Position numbers and translations under genes: made by a program. Of a stretch of 64,000 nt of DNA, positions 25,367 to 34,747 are shown piece by piece. Position 1 is the first letter of the stretch, and the number at the start of each line of letters is the position of its first letter. The stretch comes from Lacrimispora sphenoides (GTDB lineage: Bacteria; Bacillota; Clostridia; Lachnospirales; Lachnospiraceae). Below the pieces are notes generated by a model that made no database searches, was not told the DNA's origin, and saw only the letters and a program-made list of their open reading frames with translations. The stretch covers positions 248,001 to 312,000 of the forward strand of contig NZ_FOIP01000001.1 in the NCBI RefSeq assembly GCF_900105215.1, in the 5' to 3' direction.

Positions 25367-27403
25367 TCAGTTTTGGTGCAGATCTCTTCTAATAATCACC
25401 GTCCCATAAGATTCTATTTCACCCTTCCCTGAAATCTCCCCAAGAAGAACCGCTCCTTCTGAAAGGCAGTCCAAAAGCTTCTGTTCCAGCGCAACCGGTT
25501 TTTGGCTGAAATTCTGAAAAAACAGATACTCATACTGATCCGATTCCCTTGAAGTCACTTCAACCTCTTCCGGTATCCTCCCTTCCACAAGAGGTTTAAT
25601 TCCGGCTTCACAAGTCACATTCCAAAATAAATCATCATAAAAATCCTGCCCGGCATCTGCGCATACATAAAAGGCAGTTCCACTTCCATAGTGATTTTTC
25701 GTAAGGGCCGGATATCCCTTATAAAAATCATTTTCATATACCATAAGGACTTCTGCTCCTACTAGCCTTACCAGATCGCAGAGATTACGGCACTCATACC
25801 GGTCTCCTTTTTCTCCGGAGGCAGGAACCATATAATTGCTCTCCCAGTCATAAAGTCCGTCGATTTCCGTGCTGCGAAGCCCTACCACTTCCCGGAGCCC
25901 ATGGGGAACACCTTCAAGAAAGCACCTGTCTGATTCATCCACAATTCCGGACCAGTAGGTCGTTACCAGCTGACCACCATTACGGACAAACCATTCGATT
26001 TTTTCTTCAATCCTGCTGCGGTATAAGTAAAGCATAGGAGCGGCCACAAGCTGGTAATCCTCCAGGCCGTCATCCATGGTAATCACATCCACATTAAATC
26101 CCAGCTTTTTTATAGCGCTGTAGACCTTTACACAGGTCTCATGATAATAAAGCCCTTTATTTCTTGGACCTTGTGCATCTTCCATTGCCCAGCGGTTTTC
26201 CATATCATAGATCAGGGCTGCTTTGGGCCGCACTCCTGTCCCGTACAATTCCCCTAAAAGGGCAAGCTCTTTTCCTATGGAGCTGACCTCCTCAAATACT
26301 CTGGTGTCTGTCTTTCCATAATGGTCAATGACTGCTCCGTGGAATTTTTCAGAGCTTCCCGGGCTTTGGCGGATCTGAAAATACAAGACGCTGTCCGACC
26401 CGTGGGCAACTGCCTGCCAGGAAGCCAGCCTTAAAAGGCCGGGTTTTTTAAGCTTACTGACTCCCTGCCAGTTTGTACTGCTTGGACAGGATTCCATGAG
26501 CAGAAACGGTTTCTTCTTTAAGCTTCTCATGAAATCATGCTGCATGCCGTTGTCCCTGGCCGTAAGAATCTCCTTTTCTTTGTGCCACAAAGGATAGGTG
26601 TCCCAGGAAACCACATCCACTGCTTGAGAAAGCTTCCGGTAATTAAGTCCCTGATAGTCATACATAAAATTGGTGGTAACAGGTTGTTTTGCTCCCGCTT
26701 CCCGTAAAGAGGCAGCCTCCCACCGGACAAAATCCATGGTCTGATCCGTCACAAACCGTTTCCAGTCCAGGTTTAATCCATGTACCATGCTCTCTCCTAT
26801 GGCGGAGGGGCTTTCCACCTGGTCAAAGGACTGATAGCCGTGGCTCCAGAATGCTGTGCACCAGCTCCTGTTTAAGCGGTCGATGGAACCATACCTCTGT
26901 TCCAGCCATTTCCGGAACGCATCCTGGCACAATGGACAGTGACACTCACCGCCGTATTCATTGGAAAGATGCCAAAGAAGAACTCCTGGATGAGAGCCAA
27001 ACTCCTTTACCAGCCTTTCATTGATACGTTTTACCTTTTCCCTGTATACAGGAGAGGTGTAACAATGATTGTGACGTCCCCCAAAACGCTGGCGCCTCCC
27101 TGTATCATCCACCCGGAGTACCTCCGGATATTTGTCTGCCAGCCATTTGGGACGGGCACCGGATGGGGTACCCAAGATGGTGTATATTCCATTTTCATAG
27201 AGCTGATCCAGCCGTTCCTTTAACCAGGAAAACTCAAATTTTCCTTCCTCCGGCTCCAGGAAGGACCAGGCAAACATCCCCATGGTAGCCGTATTGATCC
27301 CGGCCTTTTTCATATATTCCAAATCCTTTTCAAGAATCTCAGGCTCTTGAAGCCATTGTTCCGGGCTGTAATCCCCTCCGTGCCATATGCCAAGATTTTT
27401 CAT
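25367..27403 (-). CDS. Beta-galactosidase, glycoside hydrolase family 42
   Basis: Intracellular enzyme of 678 residues hydrolysing beta-galactosides. The TIM barrel carries acid/base E149 in WHLSNEYGG and nucleophile E304 in FLLMESCPS; the zinc-site cysteines typical of GH42 are present (C114, C154, C156, C159). Trimerisation and C-terminal beta domains follow as expected for the family length. It is last in a minus-strand operon with a CUT1 importer, so the substrate is probably an imported galacto-oligosaccharide or lactose-like sugar. Confidence 0.94.
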   Translation of the reverse strand: MKNLGIWHGGDYSPEQWLQEPEILEKDLEYMKKAGINTATMGMFAWSFLEPEEGKFEFSWLKERLDQLYENGIYTILGTPSGARPKWLADKYPEVLRVDDTGRRQRFGGRHNHCYTSPVYREKVKRINERLVKEFGSHPGVLLWHLSNEYGGECHCPLCQDAFRKWLEQRYGSIDRLNRSWCTAFWSHGYQSFDQVESPSAIGESMVHGLNLDWKRFVTDQTMDFVRWEAASLREAGAKQPVTTNFMYDYQGLNYRKLSQAVDVVSWDTYPLWHKEKEILTARDNGMQHDFMRSLKKKPFLLMESCPSSTNWQGVSKLKKPGLLRLASWQAVAHGSDSVLYFQIRQSPGSSEKFHGAVIDHYGKTDTRVFEEVSSIGKELALLGELYGTGVRPKAALIYDMENRWAMEDAQGPRNKGLYYHETCVKVYSAIKKLGFNVDVITMDDGLEDYQLVAAPMLYLYRSRIEEKIEWFVRNGGQLVTTYWSGIVDESDRCFLEGVPHGLREVVGLRSTEIDGLYDWESNYMVPASGEKGDRYECRNLCDLVRLVGAEVLMVYENDFYKGYPALTKNHYGSGTAFYVCADAGQDFYDDLFWNVTCEAGIKPLVEGRIPEEVEVTSRESDQYEYLFFQNFSQKPVALEQKLLDCLSEGAVLLGEISGKGEIESYGTVIIRRDLHQN

Positions 27404-27426
27404 ATTTTCTTGCTCCTTTTCTTCAT

Positions 27427-27469
27427 AAAAATACCGCAGCCGATTCCATATCCGGAAGCCGGCCGCGGC
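27427..27469 (-). terminator. Partial terminator between permease and GH42
   Basis: Minus-strand GCCGCGGCCG...CGGCTGCGG hairpin followed by TTTTT, in the 84-bp gap before the GH42 start. It should lower GH42 expression relative to the importer. Confidence 0.65.
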
Positions 27470-27487
27470 ATCTGATTTGATTTCTTT

Positions 27488-28303
27488 TTATTTTACTGCT
27501 CCTGTGATACCTTCTGCAAAGCTTCTTTGCAGCAGGAAGAAAACGATTACTGTAGGAATGGTGCAGACTAATACTGCCAGCATAAGGATTCCATAATCGG
27601 TCACATATCCTTCCGTTAAATTGGCCACAAGCATTGGCATGGTAATGCTGCTTGCATCGGACATGATCACCTTAGGCCAAAGGTAACTGTTCCAGGCGCT
27701 CATAAAGGTAATGGTCATAGCTGCCGCATAAGTGGAGCGCATGGTAGGCAGAAACATCCGGTAGAAAATCTGGAACTCACTTAACCCGTCAAGCCTTGCC
27801 GCCTCCATGATATCCGACGGAAAGGATCTTGCACTCTGGCGGAACATCATAATCAGAAACGGGGTGGATATGGTGGGAAGGATAAATCCCAGGGTACTGT
27901 TTAACAGCCTTGCACTTGAAAACATCCGGTAAAGGGGAATCATGGTTGCTGCAAAGGGAACCATCATGGCCAGCAGGATCACGCTCATAACCCGGTCCTT
28001 TGCCTTGTCATGAAAGACTTCAAACCCATATCCTGCGATGGAACAGACCAGCAGGGAGAAAAACGTCATGATAATGGAATATTTAAAGGAATTCCCAAGG
28101 GCTGTGGCAACATTCTGGGAAGCGAACAGCTTCTTCACATTGTCAAAAAGTGCTGTTCCGAATATCAGGGTCCCTCTGGTCACATCCACGCTTTTATTGG
28201 TAGCCGCAACCATCATCCAGTACAGGGGAAACACTGAGATGACAGAGACAATGGTTAAAAATGCATATGCAAAAAACTTTTTTCCCTTAGTCACGCTTAT
28301 CAC
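27488..28303 (-). CDS. Carbohydrate ABC transporter permease, MalG type
   Basis: Membrane permease of 271 residues with six predicted helices and EAA loop IMEAARLDGLSEFQIF. It overlaps the upstream permease gene by 17 bp, so they are co-translated. Part of the beta-galactoside importer. Confidence 0.92.
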   Translation of the reverse strand: MISVTKGKKFFAYAFLTIVSVISVFPLYWMMVAATNKSVDVTRGTLIFGTALFDNVKKLFASQNVATALGNSFKYSIIMTFFSLLVCSIAGYGFEVFHDKAKDRVMSVILLAMMVPFAATMIPLYRMFSSARLLNSTLGFILPTISTPFLIMMFRQSARSFPSDIMEAARLDGLSEFQIFYRMFLPTMRSTYAAAMTITFMSAWNSYLWPKVIMSDASSITMPMLVANLTEGYVTDYGILMLAVLVCTIPTVIVFFLLQRSFAEGITGAVK

Positions 28304-29180
28304 CTACCTTCAGCTGTATAAATGCAAGAACTGCCACCAGAATCAGGATCAGGTAAGACATAGAAGCTGCATACCCGAAGTTTGGCACATACTTGAATGA
28401 TACATTATAAATATAGTGAGACATGGTAATGGTGGAATTAGCCGGTCCGCCGTTTGTTAAGTTCACGGACTCATCAAACAGCTGCAGGGTACCGTTGGTG
28501 GACATGATGGCCGTCAGCAGAATGGTGGGCCTTAAAAGCGGAATCGTAATCCGGAAGAAGGACTGAAACGGAGAGGCTCCGTCAATTTTTGCCGCTTCAT
28601 ACACGGAATACTCAATATTCTGTAAGCCGGATAGATAGAACACCATATTATAGCCTGTCCACCTCCAGATGAGGGCAAGGATAATTACGATCCTTGCAGA
28701 ATTTGGATGACCCAGGAAGTTGTATCCTGTGGTCAATATTCCAAGCTTCATCAGAACGATATTGACCAGCCCATCCACTGCAAACAGGGAACGGAAAATT
28801 ACTGCATAGGATACGAGGGAGGTTGCACAGGGCAGAAAAATCGCAGTACGGAAAAGCCCCTTGAACCGCAGGTCTTTATTGTTCAGCAGAGAAGCCAGGA
28901 CCAGAGCCGATACAAGCATGATCGGAACCTGTATGATCAGGTAAATAAAATTGTTTTTTAGAGCCTGCATAAAAACAGGATCCTTGAACATTCTTACATA
29001 ATTGGTCCCGCCTGTCCACTTCATTGCCGCGCCGATTCCTGTCTGAAAGGAAAGGAACAGTGCCTGGATCATGGGCAGAAAGCTCATAACCGCAATCAGG
29101 ATGACTGCAGGCGTTAAAAATGTCCAGCCCGCAAGGCTCTGCTTCTGGCCTAAGGACAGCTTTTTCTTTGAATTTCCCAC
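28287..29180 (-). CDS. Carbohydrate ABC transporter permease, MalF type
   Basis: Membrane permease of 297 residues with a cytoplasmic N terminus rich in lysine, six helices and EAA loop VYEAAKIDGASPFQSF. Lies 24 bp after the binding-protein gene. No ATPase gene is in the operon. Confidence 0.92.
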   Translation of the reverse strand: MGNSKKKLSLGQKQSLAGWTFLTPAVILIAVMSFLPMIQALFLSFQTGIGAAMKWTGGTNYVRMFKDPVFMQALKNNFIYLIIQVPIMLVSALVLASLLNNKDLRFKGLFRTAIFLPCATSLVSYAVIFRSLFAVDGLVNIVLMKLGILTTGYNFLGHPNSARIVIILALIWRWTGYNMVFYLSGLQNIEYSVYEAAKIDGASPFQSFFRITIPLLRPTILLTAIMSTNGTLQLFDESVNLTNGGPANSTITMSHYIYNVSFKYVPNFGYAASMSYLILILVAVLAFIQLKVGDKRD

Positions 29181-29204
29181 TGAAATGCCTCCTCCCTCTT
29201 ATTT

Positions 29205-30524
29205 TTATTTACCCATTGCAAACTTAACTGTATCTTCTGCTGTTTTAATTTCTGAATCTATGTCAGCTCCTGAGACTACATGAGTAATGGCAGTTGCAAC
29301 CGCATCACGGGCCTCATAATAATAAACGCCTGTATTATTGGAAGGAACCTTTGATGCAAACTCTGTGATCTGTGCATATACCGGCTTTCCTCCGAAGAAT
29401 GTCTGAGGTTCTCCATAAACCTTACTGTCCGCTGCCGGAAGATACGTTGCCAGTGCTCCGGACTTTGGAAGAATGGTCTCATAGAAAGGAATGCTTCCTG
29501 CAAAGGTCTTTGACAGGAAATCTGCGGCCAGTTCCGAATTCTTGCTTCCGGCAGTTACTGCCCAGCTGGAACCACCGTTATTGGAATAATTGGTTGCATC
29601 GTTTACTCCCTCAAGCTTCGGGATATTGGTAATCGCCCAATTGCCGGACTGGTCTTCTGCTGTCTGGATGCTCGCCATAATCCAGCAGCCGTTGATCGTT
29701 CCTGCCACAGTGCTGTTTGTCATAGTTCCAACATACTGATCCCAGTCATTGACTTCCACAAGCACGCCGCTCTTAACTAGGGAAACATAGGTTTCAATAA
29801 CCTTTTTCAGCTTATCATTTCCAACCATGCTTGGGTTCCCGTCCTTATCAAAGAGGCTTCCTCCTGCGGACTGGAGCATGATCATGATCAGATCAGACTC
29901 TCCTGCTGTACAGGATAACAGAGGTTTTCCTGTCTTTGCTAAAATCTCCTCACCCATGGACTGATACTTGCTCCAGGTAATATCTGTAAAGTCTGCTTCC
30001 GTATATCCGGCTTCTTTTAAAACATCGGTACGATAGGCTGCAATCGCAGCTCCGTTATCAAAGGGAACTCCGTAGTTTTTCCCATCTACAACAGAGTAGG
30101 CAGTTTTAGCATTTGGGAACTTTGAAAAATCAACTCCGCTTCCGGTTAAATCCTTAAAGGCGTCAGGGTAACTGATTACATTCTTCTGAAATGCATTATC
30201 CTGCATTAACAGGATATCAGGAAGAGTATCCAGGTTTTTAGAAGTAGCCGCCGTCGTCAGCTTGGTCTGCACGTCAGCCCAGGGCGTCTCCACTACATTC
30301 AGCTTGAAATCCGGATGATCTTTCTGGTACACCTTTGCCGCTTCTTCCATTGCATAAATGTTAAATGCAGGATCCCAGCACCAGACAGTCAGTTCGTTTG
30401 CGGCCTTAGCCCCATCTCCTGTCTTTCCTCCTGCATTCTGTCCTGCACCGCCAGAACTCCCGCAGGCTGTCAGGGAAGCCATCATGGCTCCGGCCAATAA
30501 TATGGATGCAAATCTTCTCTTCAT
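29205..30524 (-). CDS. Sugar ABC transporter solute-binding lipoprotein (CUT1)
   Basis: Extracellular lipoprotein of 439 residues with lipobox LTACG and a glycine/alanine-rich linker after it. The family 1 binding fold is seen in LTVWCWDPAFN, the YGVPFDNGAAIAAYR segment and the GGSSWAVTAGSKN strand. The start has AGGAGGAG upstream. It is the first gene of the importer-GH42 operon; a galactose-containing oligosaccharide is the likely ligand. A -10 box without a good -35 (30574) suggests activation by the AraC protein encoded upstream. Confidence 0.92.
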   Translation of the reverse strand: MKRRFASILLAGAMMASLTACGSSGGAGQNAGGKTGDGAKAANELTVWCWDPAFNIYAMEEAAKVYQKDHPDFKLNVVETPWADVQTKLTTAATSKNLDTLPDILLMQDNAFQKNVISYPDAFKDLTGSGVDFSKFPNAKTAYSVVDGKNYGVPFDNGAAIAAYRTDVLKEAGYTEADFTDITWSKYQSMGEEILAKTGKPLLSCTAGESDLIMIMLQSAGGSLFDKDGNPSMVGNDKLKKVIETYVSLVKSGVLVEVNDWDQYVGTMTNSTVAGTINGCWIMASIQTAEDQSGNWAITNIPKLEGVNDATNYSNNGGSSWAVTAGSKNSELAADFLSKTFAGSIPFYETILPKSGALATYLPAADSKVYGEPQTFFGGKPVYAQITEFASKVPSNNTGVYYYEARDAVATAITHVVSGADIDSEIKTAEDTVKFAMGK

Positions 30525-30573
30525 ATCAAAACTCCTCCTCTTTCATAAAAAATTTGGCTTGTATGATAAATTC

Positions 30574-30579
30574 ATTATA
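30574..30579 (-). promoter_or_regulatory. Minus-10 box of the beta-galactoside operon
   Basis: TATAAT on the minus strand, 50 bp before the binding-protein ATG; the -35 region is poor, which fits activator dependence. Confidence 0.45.
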
Positions 30580-30645
30580 CCAATGTTTTTTGATTTAAAG
30601 TCTTTAGATTCAATTAAAAAATGCGCATATTCGATCATTATTCCC

Positions 30646-31581
30646 TTAATCCCAGCCTTTTTGAGCGCTGATTCTGTAGTGGAGCAGCTTTCCTTCATAA
30701 TTTTCTTTTGATTTTTTCCATTGATAAGGGGAAACATTTAATATTTTTCTAAAATTCCGGTTAAATGCAGAAATTGAAGCAAATCCCGACTCCTCCCCAA
30801 CCTCTTCCATGGATTTCCCTGTCTTTTTCAGCAGTTCACAGGCACTCTGAACCCGGATTAAGTTGATATAGTCCAAAGGCTTCATATTCATTCCCTCTTC
30901 AAAAACACGGCGGAAATGGCTTTCACTCATGTTGCAGGCCTCTGCCAGACTGCTGACCTTGATTTCCTGGTGATAATGCGTGGCAACATAATCCAGGGCT
31001 CCTGCTAAAACGGCGTCACTGCCCCTGCCTCCTACGATCCGCTCCTCATCATCGGAAAGCCGCAGAAGTTCCACCACAAAAGCATTAAGATAGCCCCGTA
31101 TGCTGTCTTTGTAATAAGGCTTTTTATGCCGCGCTTCTTCCATAATCCCTAAAGTCAGTCTGGACAGGCCGGGATTGTCCTCTCCTGACAGAAGGTATCC
31201 GGTTCGATGGAGCCTTTTTAATATGGTGCTTTGGTGCACCGGGTCATGGCCGTACACTTCAGATACTGTTTTTTCCAGGTCAATGTACATCCACTCCCAA
31301 TACCCCTTTGTCCCCTCCACAGTGTTCGTGGTATGAGGAAGCCTTGGCGGTACGATCATCATGGAATGGCTGGAAAAAGGAAGGCGTTCCTGCCCCAGGA
31401 CCACTTCTCCGTCCCCCCAGTGGCAATATCCGATTTCCATGAGGTCGTGAAAATGAAGGTATTTGATATCTTTCCCATATTCCCGGATCCAATCCTCCCC
31501 CAATAGAGCCAGAACCACTTCCGTCTCCGGAATCACATAGTAGCGCAATTCCACCTTCTCCCTTTGTTTTGCCACAAACAT
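30646..31581 (-). CDS. AraC-family transcriptional regulator of the beta-galactoside operon
   Basis: Regulator of about 311 residues: an N-terminal cupin-like ligand domain (LHFHDLMEIGYCHWGDGEVVLG, then VPPRLPHTTN) and a C-terminal AraC domain (about 205-305) with helices SSLAEACNMSESHFRRVF and VGEESGFASISAFNRNFR. I place the start at ATG 31581, with AGGGGG upstream; the longer frame to 31659 would begin inside the ferritin terminator hairpin. It is directly upstream of, and co-oriented with, the CUT1/GH42 operon. Confidence 0.9.
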   Translation of the reverse strand: MFVAKQREKVELRYYVIPETEVVLALLGEDWIREYGKDIKYLHFHDLMEIGYCHWGDGEVVLGQERLPFSSHSMMIVPPRLPHTTNTVEGTKGYWEWMYIDLEKTVSEVYGHDPVHQSTILKRLHRTGYLLSGEDNPGLSRLTLGIMEEARHKKPYYKDSIRGYLNAFVVELLRLSDDEERIVGGRGSDAVLAGALDYVATHYHQEIKVSSLAEACNMSESHFRRVFEEGMNMKPLDYINLIRVQSACELLKKTGKSMEEVGEESGFASISAFNRNFRKILNVSPYQWKKSKENYEGKLLHYRISAQKGWD

Positions 31582-31640
31582 CTTTCCCCCTTTGTCCAGA
31601 TTGTTTCTAAAGCAGCGGCAGCTTTTTGCGGTAAAAACAG

Positions 31641-31683
31641 AAAAAGCATCCCCTGCCATGAAATATTGCTTCTATCATGGCAG
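31641..31683 (-). terminator. Weak terminator after ferritin
   Basis: CTGCCATGA/TCATGGCAG stem on the minus strand; the TTTTT follows after seven intervening bases, so termination may be incomplete. Confidence 0.5.
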
Positions 31684-31765
31684 AGACTGCTCTTCTTTTG
31701 TTTATGGTTATGATACCGTGTAGAGTCAATCGGATATTCACAATCCGCTACCCTGCTTGCTGAGG

Positions 31766-32278
31766 TTAAATTACAAGAGAAGGCGGCGTATAAACCCTTG
31801 CCGTCAACTCCGAATCCAGCAAATACAATCCCTTGGGATCATTTCCAAATAAGTCATATCTCTTTATAATCTCGTCCGTATTTTTTTCCTCTTCATTCTG
31901 TTCTTTTACGAACCAGTCAAGGAACTGCATGGTACGGAAATCTTTTAATTCGTAAGCTGCTCCGTAAATATCATGAATGGAGGCCGTTACCTTCACCTCA
32001 TGTTCATAGGCAGCCATGGCCGGCTGGCGGAAATCCGTGTAAACAAAATCAGGAGCCTTAATATCTTCCAGTACAACCTTTTCGCCGTTGTTAAGTAAAT
32101 AATTCATAAAGAGCATGGCATGATCCCGCTCTTCCTGGGTCTGGATCTTAAACCAGTTAGCAAAACCGTTTAAATTACTGTCCGCATAATAGTTTGCTAT
32201 ATCCAGATAGATGTATGCCGAATACAGTTCAAAATTGATCTGTTTGTTAATTTTTGCAACAATTTCTTTATTTAACAA
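31766..32278 (-). CDS. Ferritin (non-haem, FtnA type)
   Basis: Iron-storage protein of 170 residues forming a 24-mer cage. Ferroxidase-site residues are in place: E17, E50 and H53 (INFELYSAYIYLD, TQEERDHAML), with further ligands in YAAYELKD-like and EEEKNTDEI segments. It has its own promoter (32359-32387) with a palindrome overlapping the transcript start, suggesting control by an iron or peroxide sensor. Confidence 0.95.
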   Translation of the reverse strand: MLNKEIVAKINKQINFELYSAYIYLDIANYYADSNLNGFANWFKIQTQEERDHAMLFMNYLLNNGEKVVLEDIKAPDFVYTDFRQPAMAAYEHEVKVTASIHDIYGAAYELKDFRTMQFLDWFVKEQNEEEKNTDEIIKRYDLFGNDPKGLYLLDSELTARVYTPPSLVI

Positions 32279-32329
32279 AATCTACGCCTCCTTTTTCCTT
32301 GTTTTTTCTATTGATTCATTTCTATCAGA

Positions 32330-32345
32330 TTGAATTGACATTCAA
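32330..32345. promoter_or_regulatory. Palindrome downstream of the ferritin transcription start
   Basis: TTGAATTGACATTCAA with 6-bp arms and a 4-bp centre, at about +7 to +22 of the transcript. Placement suits a repressor such as a Fur/PerR-family protein, but the sequence does not match a standard Fur or PerR box well. Confidence 0.4.
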
Positions 32346-32358
32346 AATGATATGTTAT

Positions 32359-32387
32359 ATTCTAACATTTATTACCAAATTATTCAA
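32359..32387 (-). promoter_or_regulatory. Promoter of ferritin
   Basis: Minus-strand TTGAAT and TAGAAT with a 17-bp spacer; start near 32352. Confidence 0.65.
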
Positions 32388-32463
32388 TGGTGTAATAAAA
32401 ATTATTTATTTTAAATAGCGTCTGATAATATCCCGATCTGGCATTATTTATAAACATCTTCAC

Positions 32464-32515
32464 AAAAAAGGCCGCTGCTTTGTCCCCGATTCCTCATTGA
32501 CAAAGCAGCGGCCCT
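32464..32515 (-). terminator. Terminator after secDF
   Basis: A 15-bp GC-rich stem (GGCCGCTGCTTTGTC and its complement) followed by TTTTTT on the minus strand, 22 bp past the stop. Confidence 0.9.
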
Positions 32516-32536
32516 TACAGGCTTATAAATCGCTTT

Positions 32537-34708
32537 TTACTTTTTAACCTTTACTTTTCTCTTCTCCCACATAGCCCAAAGCGTACCTGCCACGCAAATG
32601 GAGGAATAGCATCCGGTCAGGATACCAAAGAACATTGGAAGTGAGAACTCCAAAATAGACCCGATCTGGAAGTAAACGGAAGCTGCCAGAATGATAAGCA
32701 CGCAGATTCCCGTGGTACAGGATGTATTGATGGACCTTCCAAGGGTCTGGGTGGTACTGATATTTACCAGCTCATCGACCGGCATTTTGGTATCCTTCTT
32801 TCTGTTTTCACGGATTCGGTCATAGATAACGATGGTATCGTTAATGGAATAGCCGATTATCGTTAGGACGACCGCCACAAAAGCATCGTTTAACGGAATC
32901 CGGAACAACACGAATACAAAGAACACCACAATTACATCATGGAGCAGCGCAATCATTGCAGTAACTCCTGCAGGAAGGCCGGATATTGCTGAAAACCGGA
33001 TCCAAACATAAACAACAATGAAGAGCAGAGAAAGTACAATAGCAACCGCTGCGTTCTTCATCGCCTTTGCTCCGATATAAGGCTCAACAACATAGGTCTC
33101 TGACAGCTTTGCATCTGCATTGTCGGAGGTACTGTTGATGGCATCCGTTACCTTTTTCTGATCTTCCGGAGACATACCCGAATTTCCTGCAAGTGTGACG
33201 GAAAGTCTCTTAAGTCCGGTCATGTTATCTTCCTTGATCTGAACGGTAACCGGCCGGTTTGTCTCTTTCTCAATGGCAGCCTGGATCTTACCTGTATCTG
33301 CTTCGTCTGATACGGAATAGCTTAATACTGCACCTCCGGTAAACTGGGTATCCAGCTTTACTCCAAAGATGAAGCAGCCTATAATTCCAAAAAGTATAAC
33401 CGCTCCGGAGATGATTCCAAAAATATATTTCTTCTGATAGAACGGTATGATTTTTTTATCTTTTCTAATACGGAACCATTTTTCATCATTCCATGGTGCA
33501 TTCTGGATCATGGATAATAAAAGCTGCTTGGAAACAGAAACACCTACCAGGAGGTTCACGATCATACCGATCAGTAAAGTATAACCAAAACTCAGCATGG
33601 TGCCTGAACCTAAGAACATCAGGATTATTGCAACAATGGCTGTAGTCACATTTCCGTCTAAAACTGATGAGAATGCATTTTTATATCCGGTCAATACTGC
33701 ACCCTTTACGGAAATCCCCTTTTTCAGTTCATCCGAGATACGTTCTGAGATAATAATATTCGTATCCACCGCCATACCTATAGTTAGGATAATACCGGCG
33801 ATACCTGGAAGGGTTAATGTATACTGGGGAATAGAAACGGCAAGCATCTGCAGAACCGTCTGCAGTACCAGAGTGACACATGCAACTGCGCCTGGCAGCT
33901 TATAAAATACCAGCATAAATAAACAGATCACTAAAAATGCAGCCAATCCTGCATAAATCATAATCGATAAAGCATTGTTACCAAGAGAAGGGCTTATGGT
34001 GGAGAAATTGGTGGTCTTAAGGGAAAATGGAAGAGAGCCTGCATTGATCTTCTCAGCCAGATTCTTTGCATCATCATAATCCTGCATTCCTGTAATAACT
34101 GCCTGTCCGCCTGATATCTTAGTCTGCACTGTTGGACTGGAAATCAGATCCTGATCCATGTAAATGCTCATCCGTTTTCCGATCAGCTTTCCTGTCGCAT
34201 CTTCAAACAGCTTAGAGCCTTCTGCATTAAAGCTAAGAGCTACCTGATAGCTCTTGATCCCGTTGTTATTTGCGGTCTCAGGGGCTGCGTTCTGTACATC
34301 TTTTCCCTGGATCAGAACATTACCATCAGGATCCCGGAATGTAAGCTCAGCCATCTCACCTAACTCCGCAATGGCCTCTTCCGGGTTAAAATTGGTCTCC
34401 CCGGATTTCCATGGGAACCGGACGATGATATATCCTCCGTTTTTATCCACGGTCACCTCACGGTCAACGATATTCTGGTTATCCATACGAGTCTCTATGA
34501 CCTGTCTGGCTGTATCAAGTTCCTTTTCTGATGGGGTGCGGTCAAGTCCCTGGGGTTCAAATACTGCCTCTACTCCTCCGCGGATGTCGATGCCGTAACG
34601 CATTTCACGTACGCCCTTAATACCGCTTCCGGCCCCAAATGCCGCAACACAAATGAGAGCCGCAATTACTATTAAAATTGCAGCAAGCATTTTCTTTCCT
34701 GGCTTCAT
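32537..34708 (-). CDS. secDF: Protein translocase SecDF (fused SecD-SecF)
   Basis: Membrane protein of 723 residues that uses the proton motive force to help late steps of Sec export. The first half is SecD (helix 1, the extracellular RYGIDIRGGVEAVFEP domain, then five helices with GMAVDTNIIISERI), the second is SecF (from about 425; FDTQFTGG-like KLDTQFTGGAVLSY and IGYSINDTIVIYDRIREN). Fusion in one chain is known from Bacillus and clostridia. It follows a small membrane-protein gene by 39 bp. Confidence 0.95.
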   Translation of the reverse strand: MKPGKKMLAAILIVIAALICVAAFGAGSGIKGVREMRYGIDIRGGVEAVFEPQGLDRTPSEKELDTARQVIETRMDNQNIVDREVTVDKNGGYIIVRFPWKSGETNFNPEEAIAELGEMAELTFRDPDGNVLIQGKDVQNAAPETANNNGIKSYQVALSFNAEGSKLFEDATGKLIGKRMSIYMDQDLISSPTVQTKISGGQAVITGMQDYDDAKNLAEKINAGSLPFSLKTTNFSTISPSLGNNALSIMIYAGLAAFLVICLFMLVFYKLPGAVACVTLVLQTVLQMLAVSIPQYTLTLPGIAGIILTIGMAVDTNIIISERISDELKKGISVKGAVLTGYKNAFSSVLDGNVTTAIVAIILMFLGSGTMLSFGYTLLIGMIVNLLVGVSVSKQLLLSMIQNAPWNDEKWFRIRKDKKIIPFYQKKYIFGIISGAVILFGIIGCFIFGVKLDTQFTGGAVLSYSVSDEADTGKIQAAIEKETNRPVTVQIKEDNMTGLKRLSVTLAGNSGMSPEDQKKVTDAINSTSDNADAKLSETYVVEPYIGAKAMKNAAVAIVLSLLFIVVYVWIRFSAISGLPAGVTAMIALLHDVIVVFFVFVLFRIPLNDAFVAVVLTIIGYSINDTIVIYDRIRENRKKDTKMPVDELVNISTTQTLGRSINTSCTTGICVLIILAASVYFQIGSILEFSLPMFFGILTGCYSSICVAGTLWAMWEKRKVKVKK

Positions 34709-34747
34709 TGGTTATCCTCTTTTCTTATTATTATTTTAAATACTTTT

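Noticed and set aside
30550..30560. TTGTATGAT upstream of the beta-galactoside binding-protein gene as a further GntR site
   Set aside because: Only nine bases match and the palindromic ATCAT half is missing; chance in AT-rich DNA is likely.
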